64,000 nt of DNA from Oligoflexus tunisiensis (GTDB lineage Bacteria; Bdellovibrionota_B; Oligoflexia; Oligoflexales; Oligoflexaceae): positions 1,411,345-1,475,344 of the forward strand of contig NZ_BDFO01000001.1 of the NCBI RefSeq assembly GCF_001748245.1. The letters run 5' to 3'. A program made the position numbers and the translations under genes. This document shows positions 9,042-17,965 of this stretch, in pieces. Each line of letters opens with the position of its first letter. The first letter of the stretch is position 1. The notes beneath the pieces are model-generated. The model made no database searches and had not been told where the DNA came from. It saw only the letters and a list, made by a program, of their open reading frames with translations.

Positions 9042-11606
9042 TTGCCAAGTCTTGGAAGGCTGCCTGCTCACACTATGGGGAGATCGAGTGTGATTCGCTT
9101 ACGAAATCTATCAATTGTGGTTCTTCTGAGTCTTGGGGCTGGGAAAGCCTTGGCTCAGGATGATGATCCACCGCCGACGCCGGAAGAGTCCATGCCGGAT
9201 GAACCGGAAGGACCGAGCGATAGCCCTCAACTGCCCAATGGCTCGAGTTTTGGTCAACCGAGCAATGGCAACAACGGAAATCGGACCACGCCAGCTCCTG
9301 GTGCGGAAAATGTTCCGGAAGGCCAGGAGCTCGTCAGCATCGACTTCCCCGAGCCGACTGAAATCAAGGATATCATCCGCGCTGTTGCGCTTTGGACCGG
9401 TAAGAATGTGATTATCGGCAAGGGCGTCAGTGGCAAGGTGCAGATGATTTCGCCGAAGAAGGTAACGAAAGACGAAGCCTACCAGGCCTTCCTTTCCGCC
9501 TTGAACGTGCTGGGTTACACCACTGTGGAAACGGGCAAGGTCATCAAAATTCTGCCCACCCGTAACGCCTTGAAGGGCAACCTCCATATTTATCAGGGAA
9601 CCACCTGGGCGCCACGTACCGACAAGCTGATAACCCAGATTGTGCCGCTGAAATATATCGATGCCAAACAGATCCAGCAGACTCTATCGCAGCTGGTTTC
9701 AACCAACTCCATGATCGCCTATCAGCCCACCAACACCCTGATCATCAGTGATACGGGCTATAAGGTTCGCCGCATTCTCCAGATCGTGGAACTTTTGGAT
9801 GTGGCCGGTCAGCAGCCCAAGGTGGCTCTGGTTCCCATCCGCTATGGTGATGCGAAAACAATTTCCTCCAAGGTTCAGGAAATCCTGCAGGTCTCGGAAA
9901 CCACCAAACGCGGTGGGCAGTCGAGCAGCAACTCATTCAAAGTCAGCGTGGATGAGCGCTCCAACTCCGTTGTGATTTTTGGACCGCCGCGCACCATCCA
10001 GGACGTCAAAGATCTGGTGAAAAAATTCGATTTCCCGGTGGAAGATCCTGCCAACCAGGCTGCCATCCGGGTTCGCTTCCTGGATTATGCGGATGCGAAG
10101 AAAGTGGCGACCACCCTTTCCTCGCTGGCTCAGGGCTCGACCAGTACCAGGCGACCCACGACGCCCGTCCGTACGATCGGGCGGACGACCAACAGCCGAA
10201 CCCGGACGCCAACAGCTGCGGATAGCACATCCCCGGTGGCTGACCTCGGCGATAACGTCAAGATCACTGCGGATGAAAGCTCGAACTCGCTTCTGATCAC
10301 CGGTTCACGGGCCGCTTATGATGCGATCAACGCGATCGTTCGCAAGCTCGACCGTCGGCGTCCTCAGGTCTATGTGGAAGCGGATATTTTGGATGTGAAC
10401 CTCGAAGATACCTTTGACTTCGGAACCTCCATCCTCCTGGGAAGCAAGAGCGGCAAGAGCATCCAGTCCTACGGCTGGCAAGGCCAGGGCGTGACGCCTA
10501 TCGTGGCGGCCTCGTCGATCACCAACACGGGAGCGTCGACCGGTCTTGACACGACGACCAAGGCGGGTGTGGCCAGCGCGTTGAGCAAGGACTTCACCAT
10601 CGGTGTCCTCGCCGGACAGCCGATTGAAATTCCTGGTATCGGTTCGGTGACCCCCGCGGGTTTGATCACCATGCTGAAATCTGACGGAAATACCCGGGTC
10701 CTGTCTTCGCCGCATCTTCTGACCTCGAACAACGAAGTCGCCAAGATCGTGGTGGGTGACAAGCTCTTCTATAAGACGGCCACGCAATCGGCCGCAATCG
10801 GTGTCGGCGCCATCGAAAAGGTTGAAAAGGAAGATGTCGACTTGAGCCTGGAGCTAAAGCCCAATATCAGTCACGCGGGCAACTATGTGACCCTGAAGCT
10901 TGATCTGGAAGCCAGTGAAGGTCGAATCGACTCCAATACGGACCTGCCCAACGTCAACAAACGCCAGACCTCGCAGCTGGTGACCGTGAAGAATGGACAG
11001 ACGGCCGTGATCTCGGGTCTGGTGAAGCGTACCGAGTCGGAAATCTATCAAAAGATTCCTCTGCTCGGTGACATTCCGATCCTGGGCTGGCTGTTCCGTA
11101 ACAGCTCGATCGACAAGAGAACGACCAGTCTGATGATTTTCCTGACTCCGCATATTGTTTATGGAGCCAACGACCTCGCGGCCATCTATGATAAGAAGAT
11201 TCAGGAACGCGATGATCTGATGGCCAAAGCCTTTGGCACGGATGAAGATGATGAATTCATGAAATCCCTGCCTGACAAGGACGCGGGTCGTTATCGTCCA
11301 GATGACGATGATGCCCGTGAAGAGCGTGAGCAGGAAATCCTGCGGCGTCAGCAGCAGGAGGATCGCGGAGAACTTGAAGAAAAACCTGTGCCCAGCCCTG
11401 GAATAGGGGAACGTCCTGAAGACCCGACGACGGTTCCCGTGCCTCTTGGCGGTTTCGATGATATGCCCGCACCGACGCCCGGTATGGGTGGAGACGTGGA
11501 TACAAGCGGCGGCGATCTTCCGCCACCTCCACCGCCGCCACCGGTTGCCGTGCCTCCGACCCCGGAACCCATGGATATGCCGGAGCCAATGGAGCCTCCT
11601 GAGTAA
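9042..11606 (+). CDS. gspD: Type II secretion secretin GspD
   Basis: An outer-membrane secretin that forms the exit channel. A signal peptide (NLSIVVLLSLGAGKALAQ) is followed by an acidic Pro-rich linker. The N0 domain starts near VSIDFPEPTEIKDII, then come three N1-N3 repeats (PLKYIDAKQIQQTL, PIRYGDAKTISSKV, RFLDYADAKKVATTL). The secretin core contains TRVLSSPHLLTSNN and ends with PLLGDIPILGWLFR. N3 carries a long Thr/Arg/Ser-rich insertion. About 150 charged and proline-rich residues form an unusual C-terminal tail ending in EPMEPPE. Three starts are possible: TTG 9042 (GGGAGG five bases upstream), ATG 9075, and GTG 9090 (GGGGAGA six bases upstream, giving a normal-length signal peptide). 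Confidence 0.95.
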   Translation: MPSLGRLPAHTMGRSSVIRLRNLSIVVLLSLGAGKALAQDDDPPPTPEESMPDEPEGPSDSPQLPNGSSFGQPSNGNNGNRTTPAPGAENVPEGQELVSIDFPEPTEIKDIIRAVALWTGKNVIIGKGVSGKVQMISPKKVTKDEAYQAFLSALNVLGYTTVETGKVIKILPTRNALKGNLHIYQGTTWAPRTDKLITQIVPLKYIDAKQIQQTLSQLVSTNSMIAYQPTNTLIISDTGYKVRRILQIVELLDVAGQQPKVALVPIRYGDAKTISSKVQEILQVSETTKRGGQSSSNSFKVSVDERSNSVVIFGPPRTIQDVKDLVKKFDFPVEDPANQAAIRVRFLDYADAKKVATTLSSLAQGSTSTRRPTTPVRTIGRTTNSRTRTPTAADSTSPVADLGDNVKITADESSNSLLITGSRAAYDAINAIVRKLDRRRPQVYVEADILDVNLEDTFDFGTSILLGSKSGKSIQSYGWQGQGVTPIVAASSITNTGASTGLDTTTKAGVASALSKDFTIGVLAGQPIEIPGIGSVTPAGLITMLKSDGNTRVLSSPHLLTSNNEVAKIVVGDKLFYKTATQSAAIGVGAIEKVEKEDVDLSLELKPNISHAGNYVTLKLDLEASEGRIDSNTDLPNVNKRQTSQLVTVKNGQTAVISGLVKRTESEIYQKIPLLGDIPILGWLFRNSSIDKRTTSLMIFLTPHIVYGANDLAAIYDKKIQERDDLMAKAFGTDEDDEFMKSLPDKDAGRYRPDDDDAREEREQEILRRQQQEDRGELEEKPVPSPGIGERPEDPTTVPVPLGGFDDMPAPTPGMGGDVDTSGGDLPPPPPPPPVAVPPTPEPMDMPEPMEPPE

Positions 11607-11642
11607 TAGGGATTTGGGCAGCATGATGAAGGAAGTGGTTCA

Positions 11643-13472
11643 ATGACGGATACGACGGACAATACGGCAAAGAAACCTGAAGCAGCACCTAAGTGGACAC
11701 GGCTGCCTTCCGTGGATTTTCGTAGCCTGCAGCACAAGACGCTCGGGCAGATTCTGGTTGAGTCCAAGACCATTTCTGAGAAACAGCTGCAGGAAGCGTT
11801 GCGTGAGCAGAACGAAGAGGGCAATATCAAAAAGCTCGGTGAAGTTCTGGTCGCCAACAATTATGTCAGCGAAGAGGATATGCTGAAGGCTCTCGCCATT
11901 CAGCTGGACCTGCCCTACTACGACCGCCTGCCGATCAATGATATCGATCCCATGCTGGTCGACAACATCCCGATCCAGTTCTGTCGTGACAACAAAATTC
12001 TGCCGATCGCCCGGGACGATTTCAATGTCACCGTGGTGGTCGCGGATCCGTTGAATATTCATCCTTTGGATGACTTGCGCCTCATTCTTTCGACCAACAT
12101 CAACATGATCGTGAGCCCGCCTTCGGTCATCGAGAACAGCATCAACCGGGTGTTCGAACGCGCGAATGATGCTTCACAGAAGGTGCTGGACGAACTCAAC
12201 GTCGGGGACGTCGGGGATGAAGGCGATCTGGATGAAACGCGTGACCTTTTGGAATCCTCGGATGATGAAAAGCCCATCATCCGTCTGGTGAACAGTCTTC
12301 TGGCCCGTGCGGTCAAGGAACGCGCTTCGGATATTCACATCGAACCTCTCGAAAACGAGGTGCTGGTGCGTTTCCGGATCGACGGCATGCTCCAGGATAA
12401 GACCCAGATTCAAAAACGCCATGCCGGTTCGCTGGCCTCGCGTATCAAGGTTATTGGCAAGCTGGATATCGCGGAAAAGCGGGTTCCGCAGGACGGTCGT
12501 ATTTCGATCAAGGTCGCCGGCAAGGATATCGACGTTCGTCTGTCGGTCATTCCCGTGGCCTTTGGCGAACGTATCGTGATGCGTCTTCTCGATAAGTCTT
12601 CGGGCGGTAAACGCCTGGATCAGATGGGTCTTGAAAAACGCACCTATGATGCCCTCGGATCCTTGATTGAGCAGAAGCACGGGATCGTGCTGGTGACCGG
12701 TCCCACGGGTTCCGGTAAATCAACCCTGCTTTACGCCTGTCTGATGCATATCAACACCAGTGATATCAACATTCTGACCATCGAGGACCCGGTCGAATAC
12801 CAGGTCTCGGGCGTGGGTCAGATCGAAGTGAAAGATAAGATCGGCATGACCTTCGCCAGCGGTCTGCGCGCGATTCTGCGTCAGGACCCGGATGTGATCA
12901 TGATCGGTGAGATTCGTGACGCGGAAACGGCCCGCATCGCGGTCCAGGCTTCGATCACGGGTCACCTTGTGCTTTCGACCCTTCACACCAACGATACGGC
13001 CTCAACCGTGACCCGCTTCCTCGATTTCGGGGTGCAGCCTTTCCAGCTTTCCTCCGCTGTGCTCGGGATCGTGGCCACGCGTCTTCTGCGGCGCCTTTGC
13101 CAAAACTGCCGCGAAGCCTATGACCCCAGCGATGTCGAGCTGCATCAGATCGGGATCAAACGCGCGGACCTCAAGGGTCGGCAAATCTATCGGGCCGGTC
13201 ATGGCTGTGACCGCTGCTTCGGGATCGGTTATCATGGACGTATCGGTGTTTACGAGCTGATGGTCTTTGACGAAGAAATGCGCACGCTGATCATGCAAAC
13301 TCAGGATGCCAAAACCATCAAGAAGCGTGCGGTTGATAAAGGCATGATTACCCTGCGTGACGCCGCCTTGCATAAGGTTGTTACCGGTGACACCTCATTG
13401 GATGAGGCTGTGCGGAAAACCCAGACGGACGAACTCGAAATCGAAATGAGTGGCGTCATAGAGAAGGGGTAA
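11643..13472 (+). CDS. gspE: Type II secretion ATPase GspE
   Basis: A 609-residue cytoplasmic hexameric ATPase that powers pseudopilus assembly. The N-terminal T2SSE domain includes KTLGQILVESKTISEKQL and two-helix elements for binding GspL. The ATPase core has Walker A GPTGSGKST near residue 353, an Asp box (TIEDPVEYQ), a Walker B region (DPDVIMIGEIRDAETA) and a His box (GHLVLSTLHTND). A zinc-binding tetracysteine follows as CQNC (about residue 486) and CDRC (about 522), standard for GspE. The start at ATG 11643 lies 36 bp after gspD, and the stop is six bases before gspF. Confidence 0.97.
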   Translation: MTDTTDNTAKKPEAAPKWTRLPSVDFRSLQHKTLGQILVESKTISEKQLQEALREQNEEGNIKKLGEVLVANNYVSEEDMLKALAIQLDLPYYDRLPINDIDPMLVDNIPIQFCRDNKILPIARDDFNVTVVVADPLNIHPLDDLRLILSTNINMIVSPPSVIENSINRVFERANDASQKVLDELNVGDVGDEGDLDETRDLLESSDDEKPIIRLVNSLLARAVKERASDIHIEPLENEVLVRFRIDGMLQDKTQIQKRHAGSLASRIKVIGKLDIAEKRVPQDGRISIKVAGKDIDVRLSVIPVAFGERIVMRLLDKSSGGKRLDQMGLEKRTYDALGSLIEQKHGIVLVTGPTGSGKSTLLYACLMHINTSDINILTIEDPVEYQVSGVGQIEVKDKIGMTFASGLRAILRQDPDVIMIGEIRDAETARIAVQASITGHLVLSTLHTNDTASTVTRFLDFGVQPFQLSSAVLGIVATRLLRRLCQNCREAYDPSDVELHQIGIKRADLKGRQIYRAGHGCDRCFGIGYHGRIGVYELMVFDEEMRTLIMQTQDAKTIKKRAVDKGMITLRDAALHKVVTGDTSLDEAVRKTQTDELEIEMSGVIEKG

Positions 13473-13478
13473 GTCCAG

Positions 13479-14699
13479 ATGCCGATGTACAGTTACAAGG
13501 GCTACGATGCGGCCAGTGGCGCGAACGTCAAAGGTCGTATTGATGCCGACTCCGAGCGCTCGGCTCGCGCGACCCTGCGGCAAAGACAAAAGATTATCGT
13601 CGCCGAAATCAAAGAGGAAAAGGCCTCGACCACCAAAAGTAGTGGACTCAGTCTGACGCAACGGGGCGTGAGTCTCGATGAACTCTCTGTGATGGTTCGT
13701 CAGTTCGCCACTCTGCAGAATGCCTATGTGCCCGTTGATGAGTCCCTCAAGGCACTGGTCAGTCAGGTCGATAATGATGCCCTGCGGAACACCCTGTCTT
13801 CTGTGAAGGATATGGTATCTGAGGGCAAGTCCCTGGCCGAGGCTTCGTCAACTTATCCTAATATTTTTAATAAGTTATATATAAACATGGTGAAGGCCGG
13901 CGAATCGTCGGGTACGCTCGGCCTTGTCCTCGAACGTCTGGCCGACTTCATGGAATACCAGGTCCAGGTGCGTGGAAGAATCGTACAGGCCATGGTGTAT
14001 CCATCGATCATGATCGTCGCCTCGCTCAGCATCGTGGTCTTCCTTTTGGTGGTTATTGTTCCGAAATTGGCCAAGGTTTTCCAGAGCATGAAGGTGCAGG
14101 TGCCATGGTATACGGAGCTCCTCATCAATTTTTCAGGCTTTCTGAATGATTATTGGTTCATTCCTCCGGTTCTCCTGGTGGTGGGTTTCATCCTCGGCCG
14201 TAGCTGGCTGAATTCGCCCAAGGGACGTCGGAAGTTCGATCATTGGCTGATATCAGCCCCCATACTCGGGCCGGTGTTTATGATGCTCGCGGTTTCGCGT
14301 TTCACCAAAACCCTCTCGACGATGTTATCATCCGGCGTGCCGATCATTCCCGCTTTGGATATCACGAAGAACGTTGTGAACAACATGATCCTGACTGAGG
14401 TTCTGGAGCAGGCCAAGATTGATGTACAGGAAGGGAATAGTCTGGCCTCCACGATTAACAAAAGTGGAGTATTCCCCGGGCTGGTGACCCACATGATCGC
14501 GACCGGGGAAAAAACCGGTGAGATGGTGACCATGCTCGCTCACGTGGCCAAGGCTTATGACGCGGAAGTGGAGCGCAAGATTACCAAACTGGTCACTCTG
14601 ATTGAGCCGATCATGATGTTTTTCCTTATGATCATCGCCGTTGGCGTCATCGTCGGCATGATTATGCCTATGATGGACATTATGAAGCAGATCAAGTAG
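13479..14699 (+). CDS. gspF: Type II secretion inner-membrane platform protein GspF
   Basis: A 406-residue polytopic protein of the assembly platform that contacts GspE and GspL. It opens with the family start MPMYSYKGYDAASG and has two copies of the cytoplasmic GspF domain (about residues 70-190 and 270-395). There are three membrane segments: YPSIMIVASLSIVVFLLVVI, FIPPVLLVVGFILG and a C-terminal IMMFFLMIIAVGVIVGMIMP. GESSGTLG and GEKTGEM are the paired glycine-rich loops of the family. The length matches the norm of about 400. It is six bases after gspE and 64 bases before gspG. Confidence 0.97.
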   Translation: MPMYSYKGYDAASGANVKGRIDADSERSARATLRQRQKIIVAEIKEEKASTTKSSGLSLTQRGVSLDELSVMVRQFATLQNAYVPVDESLKALVSQVDNDALRNTLSSVKDMVSEGKSLAEASSTYPNIFNKLYINMVKAGESSGTLGLVLERLADFMEYQVQVRGRIVQAMVYPSIMIVASLSIVVFLLVVIVPKLAKVFQSMKVQVPWYTELLINFSGFLNDYWFIPPVLLVVGFILGRSWLNSPKGRRKFDHWLISAPILGPVFMMLAVSRFTKTLSTMLSSGVPIIPALDITKNVVNNMILTEVLEQAKIDVQEGNSLASTINKSGVFPGLVTHMIATGEKTGEMVTMLAHVAKAYDAEVERKITKLVTLIEPIMMFFLMIIAVGVIVGMIMPMMDIMKQIK

Positions 14700-14763
14700 C
14701 AGTTGGGCTTGGCCGTCAAAAGTGCTATCAAAGTGGAAACGTTTTTTGGAAGGAGACGAAGTG

Positions 14764-15246
14764 ATGATACTGAAGCGTTTAAAACGAGTCTTGCAGCGAC
14801 CCTTTGGACCTGTTGGTGAAAGCGAGCGCGGCATGACAATCATCGAGATCCTGATCGTGATCGCGCTGATGAGCACGATCATGGCTGTGCTCGTCAACAA
14901 CATGCTCGATAAAGGTGATGATGCCAAGAGGGATCTGGCGGCCGTGAGCATGGGGTCGCTGAAGAACGCCCTCGATATGTACCGTTTGAAAAACTCCCGT
15001 TATCCCACGACGGATGAAGGCCTGCAGGCTTTGCTGGAAGCTCCGGCGACCGCAAAAAACTGGGGTGGCCCCTATGTTGAACCCAATCAGATCAACGATC
15101 CCTGGGGTCAGCCTTACCGTTATGAATCGAACGGACCCAAAAACTTCAAGATCATCAGCGTCGGAGCAGACGGATCGGAAGGCACGGAAGACGATGTCTA
15201 CTATCCACCCGAAGCGGCTCCCAAAGCTGGCGGTGAACCAGAATAA
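14764..15246 (+). CDS. gspG: Major pseudopilin GspG
   Basis: The principal subunit of the type II pseudopilus. The prepilin peptidase site is ERG|MTIIEILIVIAL, with Gly23 at -1 and Glu at +5. A hydrophobic helix follows, then the GspG signatures YRLKNSRYPTTDEGLQAL, WGGPYV and DPWGQPYRYESNG, and the calcium-site region GADGSEGTEDD. ATG 14764 is chosen because GGAAGGAG (14748-14755) is suitably placed; an upstream in-frame GTG at 14722 would give an implausibly long leader. The 160-residue length is normal, with a short acidic extension at the C-terminus. No prepilin peptidase gene is in the window. Confidence 0.96.
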   Translation: MILKRLKRVLQRPFGPVGESERGMTIIEILIVIALMSTIMAVLVNNMLDKGDDAKRDLAAVSMGSLKNALDMYRLKNSRYPTTDEGLQALLEAPATAKNWGGPYVEPNQINDPWGQPYRYESNGPKNFKIISVGADGSEGTEDDVYYPPEAAPKAGGEPE

Positions 15247-15294
15247 CAATTGGAATTGATCCTGCCATGACGCTGCAGGTCTGGGAATGAGGCT

Positions 15295-16239
15295 ATGATG
15301 CAAGCGAGGAGGCGCCGACTCAATTCGCGCCTGCGGCGCGTGACACAGGTCGGCTTTCAGACCATAGACGGCTTTCAGACGAAGGACGGCTATCAGACCA
15401 AGGACGGCTATCAGTCGCCACACACGCCTGACAGCCAACCCACCATGACCCATGACACACCTTGCACCCGGCGACCTTGGGCCGGGGAAGGTGGGTTCAG
15501 TTTGATGGAAATGATCATCGTCATCGCCCTCGCGGCGTTGATGTTTGTGATGGCCGCTCCGAGTTTTACCATCACCGAAGAAACCGAGGCTGCCCAGAAA
15601 CTGGGGGCCCTGGCGGGTGATATCCGCGCGGCCTATGATACGACGGTGTTGAGCCGAAAACCGCATCGCCTCGTCTTTGCGTTTGGCACCGGCGACTACT
15701 GGCTGGAAACCACCGATCGCGAAGACTTCTATATGGGCGATGAGAAACTGGATCGTGATCCGACGCCCGAAGAGGTCAAGGACCGCCTGGAGGTTTTCGA
15801 AGAGGAGTTCGAACAGTATAAACTCCTGGCGGGCAAGGAAGTCGACGACCCGGAAGAGGAGCGAACCATCCCGCCGACCTCGCCTTTGTTGGCCGCCAAG
15901 GACAAAATCGCCCCCGTGGAATGGAAGGCGGTCGAGGACGCTGAATGGAGTGTCCGCAAGCTCGGACCCCAGTTTGCCATTCGCAGTATGCAGGCCGAAC
16001 ACCACGGCCGCTTGCAAACCTTTGAAGAACTTGGCAGCGAAGCCGTTGCTTACCTTTATTTTTTCCCGCAGGGTTATGTGGAACGCGCCGTGATTCATAT
16101 CGCGCCCGGTGATCCGGACGATCGCGAACGCTATGATGAGCGCACCTATACCCTGGTCACGGAACCTTATGAAGGGCTGGCCGAGATTTCATCTGGATAT
16201 CAAGAGGTGGACATAACCCGTGATGAAAGAGCTCGTTAA
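15295..16239 (+). CDS. gspH: GspH-like minor pseudopilin with long N-terminal leader
   Basis: A minor pseudopilin with the cleavage site EGG|FSLMEMIIVIALAALMF. The preceding leader is unusual: from ATG 15295 it is 67 residues, contains an Arg-rich start and four copies of a six-residue repeat, and is far longer than the usual 5-25. GGGAATGAGG at 15283-15292 supports ATG 15295 or 15298. ATG 15445 would give a 17-residue leader but has no visible ribosome-binding site. The mature part carries an acidic insertion of about 60 residues (EEVKDRLEVFEEEFEQ, EVDDPEEERT). The operon position, right after gspG, supports GspH. The 3' end overlaps gspI by about 17 bp. Confidence 0.85.
   Translation: MMQARRRRLNSRLRRVTQVGFQTIDGFQTKDGYQTKDGYQSPHTPDSQPTMTHDTPCTRRPWAGEGGFSLMEMIIVIALAALMFVMAAPSFTITEETEAAQKLGALAGDIRAAYDTTVLSRKPHRLVFAFGTGDYWLETTDREDFYMGDEKLDRDPTPEEVKDRLEVFEEEFEQYKLLAGKEVDDPEEERTIPPTSPLLAAKDKIAPVEWKAVEDAEWSVRKLGPQFAIRSMQAEHHGRLQTFEELGSEAVAYLYFFPQGYVERAVIHIAPGDPDDRERYDERTYTLVTEPYEGLAEISSGYQEVDITRDERAR
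15349..15420 (+). repeat. Four tandem 18-bp units in the gspH leader
   Basis: Four consecutive 18-bp units (15349-15366, 15367-15384, 15385-15402, 15403-15420) follow the pattern GAC GGC T(T/A)T CAG AC(C/G) A(A/T)(G/A), with the first and last degenerate. They encode VGFQTI, DGFQTK, DGYQTK and DGYQSP if translation starts at 15295. The units preserve the reading frame. Slippage between them would change leader length in six-residue steps. Confidence 0.85.
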
Positions 16240-17128
16240 TAAAAATCCCCGCGAGCTGAGTTTCACCATCTTTGAAACGATCGTCGCTGTTGGTTTGCTG
16301 ATGGCCTTCGCCTTGGAAATGGCGGGAGGGCAGGGCAATATTGTGAACAAGGTGGAGTACGCCCGGCGTTCCAATGATGCCATCTGGCTGGCCAAGCGCA
16401 TCATGGCCCAGGTCGAGTACAACTACCAGACCATGGAACTGAAGGAGCTGGAGACGACGACTTCGGTGAAGGACAAGGAATTCGCCGACCTCCGGGAAGA
16501 AACGGAAATTGATTATCGCTATAGCGTCGATATCCAGGAATGGAAGTTCCCGCTCTTCGATTTTCTGATGAACGGCGGCCTGAAGAGCGAGGAAGAGGAA
16601 AACGATCCCACCCGGGAGGAACAGGACCCCGCGGCGGCCGCCATTCCGGGGCTGGACGCGATCCTCAATCAGATCTTCCAGGGCCACATTATGAAAATTG
16701 CCCATGTGGAAGTCAGCTGGCCGGATGGCGCGCGGCGTGAAAGCGTGAGCCTGACCTATCTATTGACCAATAACAAGGCCCTGGACGAATACCTCTTCAC
16801 CAAAAAAGGTGTGTTTGATGGCGTGATCAAGAAAATGCAGGGGAGCAATGCCCCTCAGATCGCCACAGGTCCCACCTGCGTTCCCGCCGATGGGGAGGGC
16901 GCCGTCAATGCCCCGGGTGGTGGTGGCTGTATCCGCGCGGGCAATGTTCTGAGGCGGCCCGATGGCTCCCTTTACGCCGAGGACGGTACCCTGATCGCAG
17001 GACCACCGACCATGACGCCTACGCCAGGAGGTGGAACTCCGCCAGGCACCCCGCCGACGCCGGGGTCGGGCGGCACCCCGCCGCCAACTCCAAACCAGCC
17101 CAATGGTGGCGGCGCACCCAATCAGTGA
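16223..17128 (+). CDS. gspI: GspI-like minor pseudopilin with Pro/Gly-rich tail
   Basis: A minor pseudopilin placed where gspI is expected. The leader is short (MKELVNKNPRELS) and the helix begins FTIFETIVAVGLLMAF, with Glu at +5. The residue at -1 is Ser instead of the Gly that prepilin peptidase normally requires. The C-terminal quarter is low complexity (TPTPGGGTPPGTPPTPGSGG), unusual for GspI, which is generally about 120 residues; this protein is about 300. AAGAGGTGG at 16202-16210 precedes GTG 16220 and ATG 16223, and either could be used. The 5' end overlaps gspH. Confidence 0.8.
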   Translation: MKELVNKNPRELSFTIFETIVAVGLLMAFALEMAGGQGNIVNKVEYARRSNDAIWLAKRIMAQVEYNYQTMELKELETTTSVKDKEFADLREETEIDYRYSVDIQEWKFPLFDFLMNGGLKSEEEENDPTREEQDPAAAAIPGLDAILNQIFQGHIMKIAHVEVSWPDGARRESVSLTYLLTNNKALDEYLFTKKGVFDGVIKKMQGSNAPQIATGPTCVPADGEGAVNAPGGGGCIRAGNVLRRPDGSLYAEDGTLIAGPPTMTPTPGGGTPPGTPPTPGSGGTPPPTPNQPNGGGAPNQ

Positions 17129-17217
17129 TCATTCAGCCTCGTCTCATCAAGGGCGTGCGATATTAAAAAGTGAACGAACGAGCAGGAAGACAGAGAGTGC
17201 GATTCGGACAGGACAAA

Positions 17218-17964
17218 ATGGGACTGATGAGCGAGGAATCCGGGATGACCCTCCTGGAGATCATTATTTCCATCACTCTGCTTTTGGTTATGACCATCTC
17301 CACTTCCAGTCTTTTGACCAACGGCATCGACATGCGTCTGGAACTGTCGCAGCGGTCGAAAGTCAACCATCGCCTGGCGATCGCGATGCAAAGGATCACC
17401 GACGACCTCCAGCATGCCTTTCTTTTGAACTTCAAACGCCAGGAATATCTCGACTACGTGACCACCCGGGCGACCAAATCCCTGTTTATGGTCCGGCCTT
17501 GGGAAAATAACAGTGAGCTGCGTCTGACGACCCTCACCCATAAGCCGCGCGTAGCCAGCGCCCATGAATCCGATCAGACCTTTGTCGTCTATCGCATCGA
17601 GAAGGATAAGGACAACCAGCGTCCTCATCTTTTTCGCGGCGAAACCCCCATGATTCCCATGAATTTCGAGGACGACGTGCCCATGGTGGTGCTGGCCAAG
17701 AACATCAAGGCCCTGCGCATTTCCCCCTGGAATGGGGAGAAGTGGATCGAGGAATGGAATACAGGCCGCGCCGACTGGCGTGACAGCCTTCCCCGTATGG
17801 TGAAGGTGGAAGTCGATGCCTATACGAATGAACTCCCGGACGAAACCAGCCAGTACGCGGAAGGAGATCCCATCACCACGCTGCGGACGGTGGTGATGAT
17901 TCCGCGTGCGGTCGATACCAAGGAAGTCAAGGATCGCTCGAAAACTCTGAAGTGGGATCATTGA
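17218..17964 (+). CDS. gspJ: GspJ-like minor pseudopilin
   Basis: A minor pseudopilin with the cleavage site EESG|MTLLEIIISITLLLVM, Gly at -1 and Glu at +5. ATG 17218 gives a nine-residue leader, MGLMSEESG, and follows ACAGGACAAA. GTG 17170 is in frame and would add 16 residues. The globular part includes AIAMQRITDDLQHAFLL, typical of the GspJ helix-to-domain transition. It sits between gspI and gspK, ending two bases before the gspK start, so the I-J-K tip complex genes are contiguous. Confidence 0.88.
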   Translation: MGLMSEESGMTLLEIIISITLLLVMTISTSSLLTNGIDMRLELSQRSKVNHRLAIAMQRITDDLQHAFLLNFKRQEYLDYVTTRATKSLFMVRPWENNSELRLTTLTHKPRVASAHESDQTFVVYRIEKDKDNQRPHLFRGETPMIPMNFEDDVPMVVLAKNIKALRISPWNGEKWIEEWNTGRADWRDSLPRMVKVEVDAYTNELPDETSQYAEGDPITTLRTVVMIPRAVDTKEVKDRSKTLKWDH

Positions 17965-17965
17965 T

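Noticed and set aside
15349..15420. CRISPR-like repeats
   Set aside because: 18-bp units directly abut without spacers and encode part of a protein leader.
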